From Pseudomonas typographi (GTDB lineage: Bacteria; Pseudomonadota; Gammaproteobacteria; Pseudomonadales; Pseudomonadaceae): 56,650 nucleotides of DNA. The position numbers and the translations under genes were made by a program. The stretch lies in NCBI RefSeq assembly GCF_014694385.1, contig NZ_JAAOCA010000039.1:1-56650 (forward strand). Reading direction: 5' to 3'. This document shows positions 25,556-34,852 of the stretch, piece by piece. Numbering within the stretch: position 1 is the stretch's first letter; every line of letters starts with the position of its first letter. A model generated the notes under the pieces. The model ran no database searches. It saw only the letters and a list, made by a program, of their open reading frames with translations, and had not been told where the DNA came from.

Positions 25556-26167
25556 ATGCTGAAATTGACGCCACGCCAAGCCGAGATCCTGGCCTTCATC
25601 AGGCGCTGCATCGAAGACAACGGCTTCCCCCCTACTCGCGCAGAAATCGCCCAACAGTTGGGGTTCAAATCGGCCAATGCCGCCGAGGAGCACCTCAAAG
25701 CCCTGGCACGCAAAGGCGCGATCGAAATGACCCCGGGTGCTAGCCGCGGCATCCGCATACCCGGTGGTGGCAGCGAGGCCAAGGGTGACGACAGCTTGCC
25801 CATCATCGGTCGCGTGGCCGCCGGCGCGCCCATCTTGGCACAGCAGCACATCGAAGAAACCTGCAGTATCAACCCCGGTTTTTTCCACCCCCGCGCCGAC
25901 TATTTACTGCGGGTGCACGGCATGAGCATGAAAGATGTCGGCATCCTCGACGGCGACCTGTTGGCCGTGCACACCTGCCGCGAAGTACGCAATGGCCAGA
26001 TCGTGGTGGCCCGCATTGGTGAAGAGGTCACCGTAAAACGCTTCCAGCGCAGTGGCAGCAAGGTTCGCTTGCTGGCCGAGAACCCTGAGTTCGCGCCCAT
26101 CGAGGTCGACCTTCGGGAGCAGGAGCTGGTGATCGAAGGGCTGAGTGTCGGCGTGATCCGCCGCTGA
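25556..26167 (+). CDS. lexA: SOS repressor LexA
   Basis: 203 residues. Winged-helix DNA-binding domain (1-~68; FPPTRAEIAQQLGFKSANAAEEHLKAL), self-cleavage bond Ala89-Gly90 in RVAAGAP, and the Ser124/Lys161 dyad in HGMSMKD and VTVKRF. RecA filaments trigger cleavage, derepressing SOS genes including the downstream sulA. Two LexA boxes lie in its promoter. Confidence 0.98.
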   Translation: MLKLTPRQAEILAFIRRCIEDNGFPPTRAEIAQQLGFKSANAAEEHLKALARKGAIEMTPGASRGIRIPGGGSEAKGDDSLPIIGRVAAGAPILAQQHIEETCSINPGFFHPRADYLLRVHGMSMKDVGILDGDLLAVHTCREVRNGQIVVARIGEEVTVKRFQRSGSKVRLLAENPEFAPIEVDLREQELVIEGLSVGVIRR

Positions 26168-26180
26168 ACGAGGAGGCTTC

Positions 26181-26669
26181 ATGCAGTGCATTCCCGCAAT
26201 TCCCACCCGGGCGCAACAGGCTCAGTTATCGCTGTTTGAAGTGTTCATGGCACCTACCGCCGAACCGCTGCTCGAAACCCACTGGGTAAGCCCAGCCGAC
26301 GTGGAAGAACCCGAGGTGTTCAGCGAGCTTGCACTGCGCGGTTCGGCGGGCAGTTGCTTGAGCCTGATGGCCCCAGTGCTTCAATCGCTGAGCCAGGCCA
26401 GGGAGCAACGCTGGCTAACGCTCGTCGCGCCCCCCGCCAGCCTCACCCATACGTGGCTTCGCGAGGCCGGGCTGAACCGCGAACGCATCCGGTTGTTGCA
26501 ACCGCGCCGTAACCAACCGGTGCTGGAACTGGCTTGTGAAGCATTGGCACTGGGCAATAGCCACACCGTGGTCAGTTGGCTAACCCCGCTGGCTTCGGCC
26601 GCGCGCCAACAACTGGTGCGTGCGGCGCTGGCAGGGCAGGCCCAAAGCCTCAACATACGCCTGGGCTGA
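26181..26669 (+). CDS. sulA: SOS cell-division inhibitor SulA
   Basis: 162 residues. Binds FtsZ and blocks division during DNA damage. Family block GSCLSLMAPVLQSLSQAREQRWLTLVAPP and the RIRLLQPRRNQPVLELACEAL stretch. Starts 13 bp after the lexA stop with AGGAGG before the ATG, so it is co-transcribed with lexA and shares its SOS boxes, as elsewhere in Pseudomonas. The 175 bp that follow carry no gene. Confidence 0.93.
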   Translation: MQCIPAIPTRAQQAQLSLFEVFMAPTAEPLLETHWVSPADVEEPEVFSELALRGSAGSCLSLMAPVLQSLSQAREQRWLTLVAPPASLTHTWLREAGLNRERIRLLQPRRNQPVLELACEALALGNSHTVVSWLTPLASAARQQLVRAALAGQAQSLNIRLG

Positions 26670-26830
26670 ATGGCCCAGCCTTTGCCAGTGAACTGTTAGC
26701 GCTGGCACCGGTAGGCCACGGCGTGGGGCCCTCAGGCGAGCGCCTGTGAGTATGAACTGAACGCCATGGTAACGATGCCCAACGCTATGCAGCGGATGGT
26801 AACCGCCCCTCGCGCGTATTCGTCCGAAAA

Positions 26831-26849
26831 GGCTGAGCCAAGGTTCAGC
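26831..26849 (-). terminator. Weak terminator at the end of the FabH-like gene
   Basis: On the minus strand GCTGA and TCAGC pair across an 8-base loop and are followed by CTTTT. The hairpin overlaps the stop codon. Short stem, so tentative. Confidence 0.3.
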
Positions 26850-27966
26850 GCTTGCGCAGGATCACGCTGCCAATGGAATAACCCGCTCCGAAGGAGCTGA
26901 GCACGCCCACGGCGCCGCTGGGCAGGTCGTCCTGGTGCAGGTGCAGGGCAATCACTGAACCCGCGGAACTGGTATTGGCGTACCGGTCAAGGATCACCGG
27001 TGCCTGTTCGGGCGCCACATCATGCCCCAGCAGCTTCTTGACGATCAGTTGGTTCATCGCCAGGTTCGCCTGGTGTAGCCAGAAACGCTGCACTTGCTCC
27101 ACCGGCAGGTGTTGCTCGGCCAGGTGTTGGCCAATCAACTCCGCAACCATCGGGCACACTTCCCGGAACACCTTGCGGCCTTCTTGTACGAAAAGCTTGT
27201 CGTCGGCGTTGATGCCCTCTTCCGCCGCGCGGTTGAGAAAACCAAAGTTGTTGCGGATGTTGTTCGAAAACTGCGTCAGTAGCTTGGTGCCAAGAATGTC
27301 GAACTGGTATGGCGAGCAGGCAAGGTCAGCCCGCTCCACCAACAGGGCGGTGGCGGCATCGCCAAAAATAAAATGGCTGTCGCGGTCGCGGAAGTTCAGG
27401 TGCCCCGTGCAGATCTCCGGGTCAACCACCAGCACCGAGCGAGCCTGGCCCACCTGTACCGCATTGCAAGCGGCCTGGATGCCGAAGGTAGCCGACGAAC
27501 AGGCCACGTTCATGTCGAAGGCAAACCCGGCGATGCCCAGGGCTTGCTGCACTTCGATGGCAATGGCCGGGTACGGCCGCTGCAGGTTGGAGCACGCCAC
27601 GATCACCGCATCTACATCCTTGGGCGCCTTGCCGGCACGCTGTAGCGCCTGGTGGGCGGCCTTCACCGACATCTCGCAGAGGATCGATGGCTCGTCGTTG
27701 CTGCGCTCGGGCAAGCGCGGCTTCATTCGCTCGGGGTCGAGGATGCCGTCTTTGTCCATCACGTAGCGGCTTTTGATGCCGCTGGCCTTCTCGATAAAGG
27801 CGGCACTGGATTCCAGCAGCGCCTGTACCTCGCCACGCGCGATGGCCATGGCGTGCTGATCGTTGAAACGGTTGACGTACGTGTTGAACGAGGCAACGAG
27901 TTCGTCGTTGCTGATGCTGTGGGGCGGTGTGTACAAACCGGTGCCACTGATAACAGCCTTATGCAC
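26845..27966 (-). CDS. Beta-ketoacyl-ACP synthase III (FabH-like, PA3286 type)
   Basis: 373 residues, longer than the ~317 of classical FabH. Catalytic triad: Cys156 in NVACSSATFG, His298 in WLHQANLAMNQ and Asn331 in RYANTSSAGS. The P. aeruginosa relative PA3286 condenses octanoyl-CoA from beta-oxidation with malonyl-ACP, feeding degraded chains back into synthesis. The same use here is inferred from similarity and from the fatty-acid neighbours fadD1 and phaJ1. It is 82 bp downstream of hrpA on the same strand. Confidence 0.88.
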   Translation of the reverse strand: MHKAVISGTGLYTPPHSISNDELVASFNTYVNRFNDQHAMAIARGEVQALLESSAAFIEKASGIKSRYVMDKDGILDPERMKPRLPERSNDEPSILCEMSVKAAHQALQRAGKAPKDVDAVIVACSNLQRPYPAIAIEVQQALGIAGFAFDMNVACSSATFGIQAACNAVQVGQARSVLVVDPEICTGHLNFRDRDSHFIFGDAATALLVERADLACSPYQFDILGTKLLTQFSNNIRNNFGFLNRAAEEGINADDKLFVQEGRKVFREVCPMVAELIGQHLAEQHLPVEQVQRFWLHQANLAMNQLIVKKLLGHDVAPEQAPVILDRYANTSSAGSVIALHLHQDDLPSGAVGVLSSFGAGYSIGSVILRKR

Positions 27967-28048
27967 GATCCATCCTCATGATTGTAAGGCGCCGCCCCGG
28001 GGGCCATGCGCGCGGTATTTTGCCATATCAGCTACATTCATGCCGGGT

Positions 28049-31000
28049 TCAGCCTTCGACCTGCGCCCATTGCTTGGCCAGGCGCTTATCCGACACCGGG
28101 ACCTTGGTACCCAACTGCTGGGCGAACAATGAAACCCGGTACTCTTCCAGCCACCAGCGGTAAATGGCCAGTTGCTCATCCCGCTTGCCCTCCTGGCCAT
28201 GCTTGGCCAAGCGCGTGCGGTACTGGGCCCAAGCTTCGCTCAGTTCGGCACTCCATACCCGGTCCCGCTGCAACTGGGCTGGCAGCTTCTCCAGCCGCAA
28301 CTGGATGGCCTTCATATAACGCGGCAGTTCTTTGAGCCACTGCAACGGCGTTTGCCGCACGAAGCCAGGGTAAACCAACGCCCCAAGCTGCACCTTGATG
28401 TCGCCCAGCGCCACGGCATGGGCCAGGTCGATTTTGCCCTTCAGATGCTTTTGCAGCCCGTGCCAGAGCGTAAGAATCTCCAGCGTCAGCCGCGCCAAGC
28501 GCTCGGCATGCTCGGCCCAACTGCCGCGCTTGGTTTCAGCCAACGCCGCCAGTGCCGCGCCATCCCGTGGCAAGCTGGCCTCGCCCTCCAGGATGCAGCT
28601 GTCCAGGCTGGCCAATAGAATGTCCTCGACCAACGCCTCCGGCCGCCCCAGGTCGCGGTACAACAGCCCCATCTGGGTGAGCCCGGGCAGCTTGCCACGC
28701 AGGTAGCGGGCAGGCTCGGCCAGTTGCTGCAACAACAGCCGTTGCAAGGCCTGCCGGTGTTGCCATTGGGCTTCGGCGGCGGTCGCGAAACGTGCCTGGC
28801 GCACCTCACCGCCCTCCTCGGCTAGCGCCGGGTATACCGTCATGTCCAGCCCGGCAACTTGCTGCCGTGCGGTGTGCGCCACGTTGGCAAAAGCCTTGGC
28901 TTGCACTGGCTGCTGGGCCTCAGCCTTGGCCGGCATGGCCAGCGCCGCCTGGCTGGCCTGGGCGAAGCGCGCGGTCAGTTCGGCGAGGTTACGGCCCTCG
29001 CCGAGGAATTTACCCTGGGCGTCAACCACCTCGATGTTCATCTTAAGGTGCGCTTCGACTTCCTCCACCGCTTGCGTCCAGGCCTCATCGCTCACTCGCG
29101 CACCGGTCATGCGTTGCAACTGCGCGCCCAATGCCTGGGGCAACGGCCCTTGTGCGAAGCCCAGGCGTTCGAGCGCGGCGCGAACGAAATCCGGCACTGG
29201 CACGAAGTTCTTGCGCAACGCCTTGGGCAAATGGCGCACCAGCGCCATGCACTTGGCTTCGAGCAAGCCAGGTACCAGCCACTCCAGCCGCTCAGCCGGC
29301 AATGCGGGCAGCAGCGGCGCCGGTACCCGCACGGTAACACCGTCGCGCGGGTGGTTGGGTTCGAAATGGTAGGCCAGCGCCAAGCTCAAGTCGCCTAATT
29401 GCAAGGTATCGGGGTACTGCGTGGCAGTAACCTCAAGGGCCTCGCGGGCGAGCACGTCTTCTTCGCGCATCATCAGCAACTGCGGGTGCTTTTGGCTCTC
29501 GCTGCGGTACCAGGCATCAAAGCTGGCGGCCTGGTGAATGTCGGCTGGCAAACGCGCGTCGTAATAGGCATACAAGGTCTGCTCGTCGGCCAGGATGTCG
29601 CGCCGGCGCGCCTTGGCTTCCAATGCATCGAGTTGTTCGAGCAGTGCCCGGTTGGCCGCCAGGCATTTGGCCCGGGAGTTGATTTCACCGCGTACCAATG
29701 CTTCGCGAATGAACAACTCACGGGCCACCTGCGGGTCGATGGGGCCATAGTTGACTGGCCGGCGGCCGATGATAATCAAGCCATAAAGGGTCACTTGCTC
29801 GAAGGCCACCACCTGCCCGCGTTTTTTCTCCCAATGTGGCTCGAAGTGGTTTTTCTTCACCAAATGCTCGGCCAACGGCTCCAGCCACAGCACATCGATG
29901 CGCGCGACCATGCGCGCGTACAGCTTGGTGGTTTCCACCAGTTCCGCCGCCATCAGCCACTGCGGGCGCTTGCGGCCGATGCCCGACGAGGGGTGTACCC
30001 AGAACCGCCGTTGGCGCGCGCCGAGGTAATCACCCTCCTCGGTTTTTTGCCCTACCTGGCTGAGCAGGCCCGCCAGCACAGCCTTATGCAGCTTGGGGTA
30101 GTCGGCGGGCTCTGGGTTGGCCTTTAGCTGCAGCTCGCGGCAAATCAACGTGAGTTGGCGGTGGGCGTCGCGCCATTCGCGCATGCGCAAGTAATTCACA
30201 AACTGCTTGCGGCACCAATTGCGCAGCGCGCTGGCCCCCAGTGCCTGGCGCTGCTCTTCGAAGCCCCGCCACAAGTTCACCAGGGCGGCGAAGTCCGAGT
30301 CAGGGTCCTTCCATTGCGCATGGGCCTGGTCGGCGGCCTGTTGGCGCTCGGCCGGGCGCTCGCGTGGGTCTTGCACCGAGAGCGCGCTGGCGACGATGAG
30401 AATCTCTGCCAGGCTGCCTTGGCGGGCGCCTTCGAGCAGCATGCGGCCCAGCCGCGGGTCGATGGGTAGGCGCGCCAATTGCCGGCCCAGGGGTGTGAGT
30501 TGTTGCTCGCGGGTCACCGCACACAGTTCTTGCAGCAGGTTGAAGCCGTCGCTAATAGCCTTGCCATCCGGCGGCTCGATGAACGGGAAGGCCTCGATGG
30601 TGCCCAGGCGCAGGTGCAGCATTTGCAAGATAACCGCCGCCAGGTTGGTGCGTAGGATTTCCGGGTCGGTAAAGGCTGGGCGGGCGTTGAAATCTTCTTC
30701 ACTGTAAAGGCGAATGCACAGGCCGCGTTCTACCCGCCCGCACCGGCCCTTGCGCTGGTTGGCACTGGCCTGCGACACCGCCTCGATGGGCAAGCGCTGT
30801 ACCTTGGCGCGGTAGCTGTAACGGCTGATGCGCGCGGTACCGCTGTCGATCACGTAGCGAATGCCCGGCACGGTAAGGGATGTTTCCGCCACGTTGGTGG
30901 CCAGCACCACGCGCCGCCCAGGGTGGCTTTGGAAGATACGCTGTTGCTCGGCCGGAGACAGCCGCGCATACAGCGGCAAAATCTCGGTGTGGCGCAGTTG

Positions 31001-31960
31001 CGCCTTGCGCAGCATGTCGGCGGCATCGCGGATTTCACGTTCACCTGGCAAGAACACCAGTACATCGCCCGGGCCCTTGCGTTCGCTGCGTTCGAGGGCG
31101 GCGATTTCATCGAGGGCGGCCAAAATACCCTGGTCCACCGACAGGTCGTCTTCCACGGCGTTGCCGTCTTCATCCTGTTCACGGACCAGCGGCCGGTACC
31201 AGGTATCGACTGGGTAGGTGCGGCCCGACACTTCGATGATCGGCGCACTGTCGAAGTGCTTGGAGAAACGCTCCAGGTCAATCGTGGCCGAGGTGATGAT
31301 CAGCTTGAGGTCTGGGCGGCGCGGCAGCAGCGTCTTCAGGTAGCCCAGCAGGAAGTCGATGTTCAGGCTGCGCTCGTGGGCTTCATCGACAATGATAGTG
31401 TCGTAGCGCTCCAGGAACCGGTCGTGTTGCGTCTCGGCCAACAGAATACCGTCGGTCATCAGCTTGACCAAGCTAAGCGGCCCTGTCTGGTCTTCAAAAC
31501 GCACTTGGTAACCCACCAGTTGCCCCAGCGGCGAACCCAGTTCCTCGGCCACCCGGCTGGCCACGCTGCGTGCGGCGATACGCCGCGGTTGCGTGTGGGC
31601 GATCAAGCCGTACTGGCCACGGCCCAACTCCAAGCAAATCTTCGGCAATTGTGTGGTTTTGCCCGAGCCGGTTTCGCCAGCGATCACCACCACCTGGTGC
31701 TCAGCGATCAGGCGCTTGATCTCATCGCGCTTAGCGGCGATCGGCAGTTGCTCGTCGTAGCGGATCGCCGGCACGCTGGCACGGCGCCGCGCCACCAGTG
31801 CGCACGAGGCCTGGTAACGCTCCAGCCATTGCGCCAGGCGAGTTTCGTCCGGCTGTTTGCGCAGTTCATGCAACTGCCGGCGCAGGCGATGGCGGTCGGC
31901 GATCTGGGCGTTGTCGAGGAGTTCCAGCAGGGTGTCGAGCGATGGGGCTTGATCAGTCAT
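28049..31960 (-). CDS. hrpA: ATP-dependent RNA helicase HrpA (DEAH box)
   Basis: 1,303 residues from MTDQAPSLDTLL, close to the 1,300 of E. coli. Walker A GETGSGKTTQ (95-104), TQPRRIAARSVA, DEAH (192-195), SAT, and QRKGRCGRVERG of motif VI. The HA2/OB-type middle and the long DUF3418-like C-terminal half follow. HrpA removes stalled ribosomes in E. coli. The ORF extends 28 codons further upstream, but that stretch lacks family similarity. No frameshift across the gene. Confidence 0.96.
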   Translation of the reverse strand: MTDQAPSLDTLLELLDNAQIADRHRLRRQLHELRKQPDETRLAQWLERYQASCALVARRRASVPAIRYDEQLPIAAKRDEIKRLIAEHQVVVIAGETGSGKTTQLPKICLELGRGQYGLIAHTQPRRIAARSVASRVAEELGSPLGQLVGYQVRFEDQTGPLSLVKLMTDGILLAETQHDRFLERYDTIIVDEAHERSLNIDFLLGYLKTLLPRRPDLKLIITSATIDLERFSKHFDSAPIIEVSGRTYPVDTWYRPLVREQDEDGNAVEDDLSVDQGILAALDEIAALERSERKGPGDVLVFLPGEREIRDAADMLRKAQLRHTEILPLYARLSPAEQQRIFQSHPGRRVVLATNVAETSLTVPGIRYVIDSGTARISRYSYRAKVQRLPIEAVSQASANQRKGRCGRVERGLCIRLYSEEDFNARPAFTDPEILRTNLAAVILQMLHLRLGTIEAFPFIEPPDGKAISDGFNLLQELCAVTREQQLTPLGRQLARLPIDPRLGRMLLEGARQGSLAEILIVASALSVQDPRERPAERQQAADQAHAQWKDPDSDFAALVNLWRGFEEQRQALGASALRNWCRKQFVNYLRMREWRDAHRQLTLICRELQLKANPEPADYPKLHKAVLAGLLSQVGQKTEEGDYLGARQRRFWVHPSSGIGRKRPQWLMAAELVETTKLYARMVARIDVLWLEPLAEHLVKKNHFEPHWEKKRGQVVAFEQVTLYGLIIIGRRPVNYGPIDPQVARELFIREALVRGEINSRAKCLAANRALLEQLDALEAKARRRDILADEQTLYAYYDARLPADIHQAASFDAWYRSESQKHPQLLMMREEDVLAREALEVTATQYPDTLQLGDLSLALAYHFEPNHPRDGVTVRVPAPLLPALPAERLEWLVPGLLEAKCMALVRHLPKALRKNFVPVPDFVRAALERLGFAQGPLPQALGAQLQRMTGARVSDEAWTQAVEEVEAHLKMNIEVVDAQGKFLGEGRNLAELTARFAQASQAALAMPAKAEAQQPVQAKAFANVAHTARQQVAGLDMTVYPALAEEGGEVRQARFATAAEAQWQHRQALQRLLLQQLAEPARYLRGKLPGLTQMGLLYRDLGRPEALVEDILLASLDSCILEGEASLPRDGAALAALAETKRGSWAEHAERLARLTLEILTLWHGLQKHLKGKIDLAHAVALGDIKVQLGALVYPGFVRQTPLQWLKELPRYMKAIQLRLEKLPAQLQRDRVWSAELSEAWAQYRTRLAKHGQEGKRDEQLAIYRWWLEEYRVSLFAQQLGTKVPVSDKRLAKQWAQVEG

Positions 31961-32104
31961 CAGCAGGCGAAATCTATGGTGCGGCAAGAGTATGGCGGGG
32001 ATTGTCGCAGATTTCCGCGGCGGCGTTTCAGGCGTTAGCCGCACTATTTTATCGCGGTGCCCTTAGCTGGCGGTACCCGGCGCCGCCGGGCACCTGCGGG
32101 TAAC

Positions 32105-33802
32105 TCATGCAATTTTTTTCAGGCCCCGTTTGCGCAGCTCTTCGTCGCGCAGTTCACGGCGTAGGATCTTGCCCACATTGGTGGTCGGCAAGCTTTCGCG
32201 GAATTCAACGTATTTGGGCACCTTGTAACCGGTGAGGTTGGCGCGCATATGCTCGATCACTTGCTCCTTGGTAAGCGACGCACCGGGGCGAATCACCACG
32301 AACACTTTGATCAGCTCACCGGATTTTTCGTCCGGTATCCCAATGGCGGCGCATTGCATCACGCCTGGCAGGCACACCAACACCTCCTCCAGCTCATTGG
32401 GGTACACGTTGAAGCCACTGACCAGGATCATGTCTTTCTTGCGATCGACGATGCGGATGTACCCGTCGGGCTGGATCAGCGCGATGTCGCCCGTTTTCAG
32501 CCAGCCTTCGGCGTCAAGGATCTCCGCGGTGGCGTCGGGCCGTTCCCAGTAGCCCTTCATGACCTGCGGGCCCTTCACGCACAGCTCGCCGATTTCATTG
32601 AAGCCAAGGCTCTGGCCGTCTTCGCCGATGACCTTGCACACCGTGGACGGCACCGGGATACCGATGGAGCCGATTAAAATGTGTTCGCGCGGGTTGACGG
32701 TGGCGACTGGGCTGGTTTCGGTCATGCCGTAACCTTCGCAAATGGGGCAACCGGTGACGGCTTGCCAGCGCTCGGCCACCGCCTGTTGCAGGGCCATGCC
32801 GCCCGACAGGGTGACCTTGAGCGCGGAAAAATCCAGCTTGCGGAACTCGGCGTTGTTGCACAGCGCCACGAACAGGGTGTTCAAGCCCACGAAGCCGTTG
32901 AACTTCCAGCGTGCCAGCTCCTTGGTCATGGCCGGCAGGTCGCGCGGGTTGGTAATCAGTACGTTATGGTTACCCATGAGCATCATCGACATGCAATGAA
33001 ACGTGAACGCATAGATGTGGTACAGCGGTAACGGTGTGATGATCACTTCGTTGCCTTCGCCCAGGTTGGCACCCATCAGCGCCTTGCATTGCAGCATGTT
33101 CGCCACCAGGTTGCGGTGGGTGAGCATCGCACCTTTGGCAACACCGGTGGTACCGCCGGTGTACTGCAGCACGGCCACGTCGTGCCCGGCGGGGCTGGCC
33201 TCGTTCACCGGCTGGTCGCGGCCCTGGGCAAGCACTTCGGTAAAACGTACAGCACCCGGCAAGTGGTACGCCGGTACCATCTTTTTGATGTAACGGACCA
33301 CCGCGTTGACCAGTAGCCGTTTCAAGGGCGGCAGTAAGTCGCCCACTTCGGTGATGATCACATGGCGTACCTGGGTTTTCGGCACCACGGCCTGGGCCAG
33401 GTGCGCCATGTTGGCCAGGCATACCAAGGCCCTGGCACCGGAATCCTTGAATTGATGTTCCATTTCCCGTGCGGTGTACAACGGGTTGGTGTTCACCACG
33501 ATCAGCCCGGCACGGATCGCGCCGAACACGGCGATCGGGTATTGCAGCAGGTTGGGCAACTGCACGGCGATACGATCACCCGGCTTGAGGTCGGTGTGTT
33601 GCTGCAGCCAGGCGGCGAAGGCGCCGGAGAGTTGGTACAAGTCGCCATAGGTGAGCGTTTTGCCCATGCTGGTGAACGCCGGCTGCTCGGCGAAGCGCTC
33701 ACAAGAAGCCCTGAGCACGGCCTGCACGTTGGGGTACTGGTCAGGATCGATGTTCATCGGCACGCCAGCCGGGTACTTGTCCATCCAGAAATTTTCGACC
33801 AT
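32105..33802 (-). CDS. fadD1: Long-chain acyl-CoA synthetase FadD1
   Basis: 565 residues from MVENFWMDKYPAGV; GAGGAG precedes this ATG, so the longer frame to 33934 is rejected. Activates fatty acids to acyl-CoA with ATP. Motifs: YTGGTTGVAKGAMLTHRN (214-231), YGMTETSP, and WLKTGDIALIQPDGYIRIVDRKKDMI with the GFNVYPNELEEV signature. It matches remembered FadD1 (MIENFWKDKYPAG) better than FadD2. In P. aeruginosa and P. putida fadD1 and fadD2 stand in tandem; here only one copy is present before phaJ1. Confidence 0.93.
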   Translation of the reverse strand: MVENFWMDKYPAGVPMNIDPDQYPNVQAVLRASCERFAEQPAFTSMGKTLTYGDLYQLSGAFAAWLQQHTDLKPGDRIAVQLPNLLQYPIAVFGAIRAGLIVVNTNPLYTAREMEHQFKDSGARALVCLANMAHLAQAVVPKTQVRHVIITEVGDLLPPLKRLLVNAVVRYIKKMVPAYHLPGAVRFTEVLAQGRDQPVNEASPAGHDVAVLQYTGGTTGVAKGAMLTHRNLVANMLQCKALMGANLGEGNEVIITPLPLYHIYAFTFHCMSMMLMGNHNVLITNPRDLPAMTKELARWKFNGFVGLNTLFVALCNNAEFRKLDFSALKVTLSGGMALQQAVAERWQAVTGCPICEGYGMTETSPVATVNPREHILIGSIGIPVPSTVCKVIGEDGQSLGFNEIGELCVKGPQVMKGYWERPDATAEILDAEGWLKTGDIALIQPDGYIRIVDRKKDMILVSGFNVYPNELEEVLVCLPGVMQCAAIGIPDEKSGELIKVFVVIRPGASLTKEQVIEHMRANLTGYKVPKYVEFRESLPTTNVGKILRRELRDEELRKRGLKKIA

Positions 33803-33835
33803 GGAAGCCTGCTCCTCACGCAACTGCTGGGCTGC

Positions 33836-34034
33836 ACCGCATTGGCTGCGGTTCTTATTGATATAGTTGAAGCGCGCCGAGAGTAGCAGTTTTGCCGTAG
33901 GTCGCCTAGAGGCACACCCCCCTCTACGGGTCACTAACTAAACCGATATGCGCGATATAGTCATGTTTAGAGTGTTTGCACCAACTGCACGGATCGCTCT
34001 AGCCTGGGCCTTCCGTTAGTCTGGCGGCCGCCAG
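33836..34034. promoter_or_regulatory. Dyads in the fadD1-phaJ1 divergent region
   Basis: The 390-bp gap holds ACCGCA-N5-TGCGGT (33836-33852), within 35-50 bp of the fadD1 start, and a perfect palindrome CTGGCGGCCGCCAG (34021-34034). No GAAAC-N4-GTTTC PsrA site was seen. No other feature is recognised in the gap. Confidence 0.3.
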
Positions 34035-34192
34035 GAGGCAATAGCGACCGCCACAGGTGCGAGCCCGCGCTATGGTTACAGCGCATTACCCAGGTGGCCA
34101 GCAGGCAGGCAAATCAAGGGATTTCATTCGCATGCGCCTGCGGCGCGCTACACTGTGGCACTTTTTTACCGACCGTGAAGGATTGCCACTCC

Positions 34193-34663
34193 ATGACCGA
34201 AGTCAGCAACACGCCGTACGACGCACTAGAGGTCGGCCAAACCGCCTCATACAGCAAGACTGTGGAGGAGCGTGACATCCAGTTGTTCGCGGCCATGAGC
34301 GGCGACCATAACCCGGTACACCTCGATGCTGAATACGCCGCCAAAACACTGTTCAAGGAGCGCATTGCCCACGGCATGTTCAGCGGCGCACTGATCAGCG
34401 CGGCAGTGGCGTGCGAATTGCCGGGCCCAGGCACTATCTACCTGGGCCAGCAGATGACCTTCGAAAAGCCGGTGAAGCTGGGCGACACCCTCACCGTGCG
34501 CTTGGAGATCCTCGAAAAATTGCCGAAGCTCAAGGTGCGCGTGGCCACCCGCGTGTTCAACCAGCGTGGCGAGCTGGTCGTCGATGGCGTGGCAGAGATC
34601 CTGGCACCCCGCAAGCAGCAAACGGTAAGGTTGGCGCCGGTACCGGCCATTCACTTCGGCTGA
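34193..34663 (+). CDS. phaJ1: (R)-specific enoyl-CoA hydratase PhaJ1 (MaoC-like)
   Basis: 156 residues from MTEVSNTPYDALEVGQ. MaoC hot-dog fold; hydrates trans-2-enoyl-CoA to (R)-3-hydroxyacyl-CoA, supplying polyhydroxyalkanoate monomers from beta-oxidation. Catalytic Asp38 and His43 in FAAMSGDHNPVHLD; ERIAHGMFSGALIS and PGPGTIYLGQ follow. The sequence tracks remembered P. aeruginosa PhaJ1 (PA3302) closely. The longer frame upstream is not similar. Divergent from fadD1. Confidence 0.92.
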   Translation: MTEVSNTPYDALEVGQTASYSKTVEERDIQLFAAMSGDHNPVHLDAEYAAKTLFKERIAHGMFSGALISAAVACELPGPGTIYLGQQMTFEKPVKLGDTLTVRLEILEKLPKLKVRVATRVFNQRGELVVDGVAEILAPRKQQTVRLAPVPAIHFG

Positions 34664-34758
34664 TGGCACGCCTTGAAAAGATGTTTTTATAACGAAACGT
34701 TTTGAAACTAATTAGCTTATACGGCTATTGACCAGCATTTACGGGACCAGGATAAATC

Positions 34759-34790
34759 CTATATTCCAAAAAAGAATATAGTTTTTATTT
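34759..34790 (+). terminator. AT-rich hairpin with T-run before nhaA
   Basis: CTATATTC (34759-34766), seven-base A-rich loop, GAATATAG (34774-34781), then TTTTTATTT. It can terminate phaJ1 transcripts. It also lies only 62 bp upstream of the nhaA start, in an AT-rich patch, so a role in the nhaA leader is possible. Confidence 0.65.
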
Positions 34791-34852
34791 AAACCTCAAC
34801 GCCTTGCGGTTAGGGTAGGCCACCTTTTCGTATAGTCATGGAGGGCTGGGTC

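Noticed and set aside
34021..34034. CTGGCGGCCGCCAG palindrome as a REP element
   Set aside because: It is a lone 14-bp GC palindrome without the ~35-bp REP consensus or a partner copy; similar NotI-type strings are common in this GC content.
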